This document shows, piece after piece, positions 32,182-33,311 of a stretch of DNA of 33,311 nt. The notes beneath the pieces are model-generated. The model saw only the letters and a list, made by a program, of their open reading frames with translations. It was not told the origin of the DNA and did no database searches. How positions within the stretch are numbered: the stretch's first letter is position 1; every line of letters begins with the position of its first letter. The stretch lies in the NCBI GenBank assembly GCA_948442015.1, contig CAOJRP010000017.1, forward strand, positions 1 through 33,311, read 5' to 3'. Origin of the DNA: an uncultured Erysipelotrichaceae bacterium. GTDB lineage: Bacteria > Bacillota_I > Bacilli_A > RF39 > UBA660. A program made the translations under genes and the position numbers.

Positions 32182-33263
32182 CTTTTTTTACTTATTACTA
32201 AGTATATTCCTGCTATTAGAGAAATTACTCCAATACTTGCATATTTTGTAACATTCATTGATGATGTTTGAGCATTATTTGTTTTTTCTTCTTCTTTAGC
32301 TACATTATCAACAATTAATTCAGGTTGATAAGCTAAAACATATTCACTACAATGTTCTAAAGCAAGTTCTACAAAACCATCTTTTACTTCTAGGTTCTTA
32401 CTAACCATTTCTAAGGCTTTAGTCTCTTCATTAAAATAATAAAGTGTTACTAAATCGCCATTATTATATTTTCCTAAAACATTTACTTTTACTGTTGTTC
32501 CTATTGGTAATACTCCATGGTGTAAGAATTCTATAACCATTGATTTTTCTTTATCTCCCACTAATGTCTCAATAGTTTCTTTACTTTTACTTGTTCCTAA
32601 ATTAATTTTTAAGTTTAAATTTAAGTTTGTATCTGTTATTTTACTTCCATCAAATGTCCAAGTATATAATGTTGTTGCTTTTCCTGTTACATCATCGTAA
32701 ATAGTTTCTGTAATATTAGTTTTCTTTTGACTATTTTTAATGTTTTCTAATACAGTACTATCAATTGTTGTATGTTCTTCATAAATAGACATATTAAATT
32801 CAGTAGTTTTTAATTGTTCTTCAATTTCAGCACAAATTTGTTCAAAAGTTTTATCTTTAAAATTCTTAATTGTTATATTTTGAGACAAATATGTATCATC
32901 ATTTATTTTAGTTAATAATGAAAAGCCAAAGTCATTAGTATTAGTAGATGATTCGTCAATAGGCCCATCGCCCATTCCCCATGCCATATTAGGATATATA
33001 ACAGATAGTTTATCTCCTAATTCACTTTCATAATCATGCCCTTTATCAACTTTTAAAATCGTATTATTTTTTATATCATAAGTAATATATTCATAATTAT
33101 AATTTCCATCATTTACGCTAATCTCAATTTTTAAAGTTCCATTATTGAAAGCCTCAATTACTTCTTGATTATTGGTAAAATCCATATAATTAGCTAAAGT
33201 ATCTCCAACAGATAAAACTTGTCCATAAACTCCAGTGGCATTTTCTGGTTCTGTTGTTGTTAA
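32172..33263 (-). CDS. cell-surface protein, 3' fragment only
   Basis: C-terminal part of a large surface protein. The first ATG is at 33185 but the frame is open to 33263 and reads TTTEPENATGVYGQVLSVGD before it; an in-frame TAG (33266-33264) stops it at a GC-rich junction. The visible ~360 residues are beta-rich and acidic, and end in an AKEEEKTNNAQTSS spacer, a hydrophobic helix (ASIGVISLIAGIYLVI) and SKKRTA. This is a sortase-type anchor layout but without LPxTG; NAQTS is vaguely like the NPQTN signal. The 5' part is missing, either by rearrangement or because the contig ends. Confidence 0.75.
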   Translation of the reverse strand, partial: LTTTEPENATGVYGQVLSVGDTLANYMDFTNNQEVIEAFNNGTLKIEISVNDGNYNYEYITYDIKNNTILKVDKGHDYESELGDKLSVIYPNMAWGMGDGPIDESSTNTNDFGFSLLTKINDDTYLSQNITIKNFKDKTFEQICAEIEEQLKTTEFNMSIYEEHTTIDSTVLENIKNSQKKTNITETIYDDVTGKATTLYTWTFDGSKITDTNLNLNLKINLGTSKSKETIETLVGDKEKSMVIEFLHHGVLPIGTTVKVNVLGKYNNGDLVTLYYFNEETKALEMVSKNLEVKDGFVELALEHCSEYVLAYQPELIVDNVAKEEEKTNNAQTSSMNVTKYASIGVISLIAGIYLVISKKRTA

Positions 33264-33266
33264 CTA

Positions 33267-33287
33267 CCCCGCCGCAGAGCAGCGGGG
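33267..33287. repeat. GC-rich palindrome at window end
   Basis: CCCCGC (33267-33272) and GCGGGG (33282-33287) flank a 9-nt centre that can pair further, giving up to 9 bp with a 3-nt loop (one G-T pair). The surrounding 45 bp (33264-33311) is far more GC-rich than the rest of the window. It resembles a REP-type or transposon-end hairpin, or a chimeric contig end. Confidence 0.6.
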
Positions 33288-33311
33288 CTTAAACTCGGTT
33301 GCTTTCAGTAT

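Noticed and set aside
31792-32251. Hydrophobic Ser/Phe-rich reading frames opposite the lipoprotein gene
   Set aside because: They are antisense shadows of the Lys/Glu-rich linker codons and lack ribosome binding sites.
1-33311. UGA recoded as tryptophan
   Set aside because: Proteins use TGG for Trp and several genes end in TGA, as at the spmA/spmB overlap.

Overview
The window comes from a very AT-rich, low-GC Gram-positive (Bacillota) chromosome. It has strong AGGAGG/GGTGAT-type ribosome binding sites, sigma-A type promoters, lipoproteins with lipoboxes and rho-independent terminators. TGA is used as a stop codon (for example at the spmA/spmB junction), so this is not a Mycoplasma-type code. 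Gene content fits an anaerobic, host- or gut-associated Bacilli/Erysipelotrichia/RF39-like lineage: ferredoxin, rubrerythrin plus rubredoxin, GH25 muramidase, S66 peptidase, surface proteins. The exact taxon cannot be fixed from the sequence alone.

Layout. 1-0.9 kb: a GNAT acetyltransferase with an incomplete 5' end, then a gene-free stretch rich in hairpins. 0.9-2.4 kb: two unknown proteins, one tail-anchored. 2.4-2.8 kb: a ferredoxin with a Cys-rich tail. 2.8-6.3 kb: dacF-spmA-spmB, an unknown gene and rluB, matching the dacB-spmA-spmB-rluB order of Bacillus. 6.3-8.9 kb: two small unknown genes, a frameshifted ORF6N/PLD-like gene and a GH25 lysozyme. 9.0-10.4 kb: a YdcF-like gene with two A-run frameshifts and an unknown Cys-containing protein. 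10.4-13.7 kb: a lipoprotein, trpS overlapping tail-to-tail with a UPF0736-like gene, a small membrane protein and uppP. 13.8-19.0 kb: a hybrid histidine kinase, a PlsC-type acyltransferase and a short RSH (ppGpp) enzyme with a possible attenuating leader. 19.0-22.4 kb: rubredoxin and rubrerythrin, a candidate structured ncRNA of about 370 nt, a DUF362 protein and an MtaD-like deaminase. 22.4-27.2 kb: a lipoprotein with an internal duplication, an unknown protein, tRNA-Arg(CCT), another unknown protein, an HD phosphohydrolase and a cation/Ca2+ exchanger. 27.2-29.5 kb: a small RHH-type regulator, a 75-aa protein, a COG3910-like ATPase preceded by five 11-bp repeats, and a secreted protein. 29.6-33.3 kb: an unknown protein, an S66 LD-carboxypeptidase-like peptidase, a lipoprotein, and the 3' part of a surface protein cut off at a GC-rich palindrome at the window end.

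Most of the window is housekeeping or envelope genes in short operons. The signals I find most worth following are: (a) the independent, structured ncRNA candidate upstream of rubrerythrin; (b) the 17-codon leader ORF plus terminator hairpin in front of the RSH gene, whose synthetase motifs look degraded while its hydrolase motifs are intact; (c) the helically phased 5 x 11-bp repeat array abutting the ATPase promoter; (d) a cluster of single-base A-run frameshifts at 7.6-9.5 kb; and (e) the foreign-looking GC-rich hairpin that truncates the last gene. No CRISPR array, intact transposase or complete defence system was seen.
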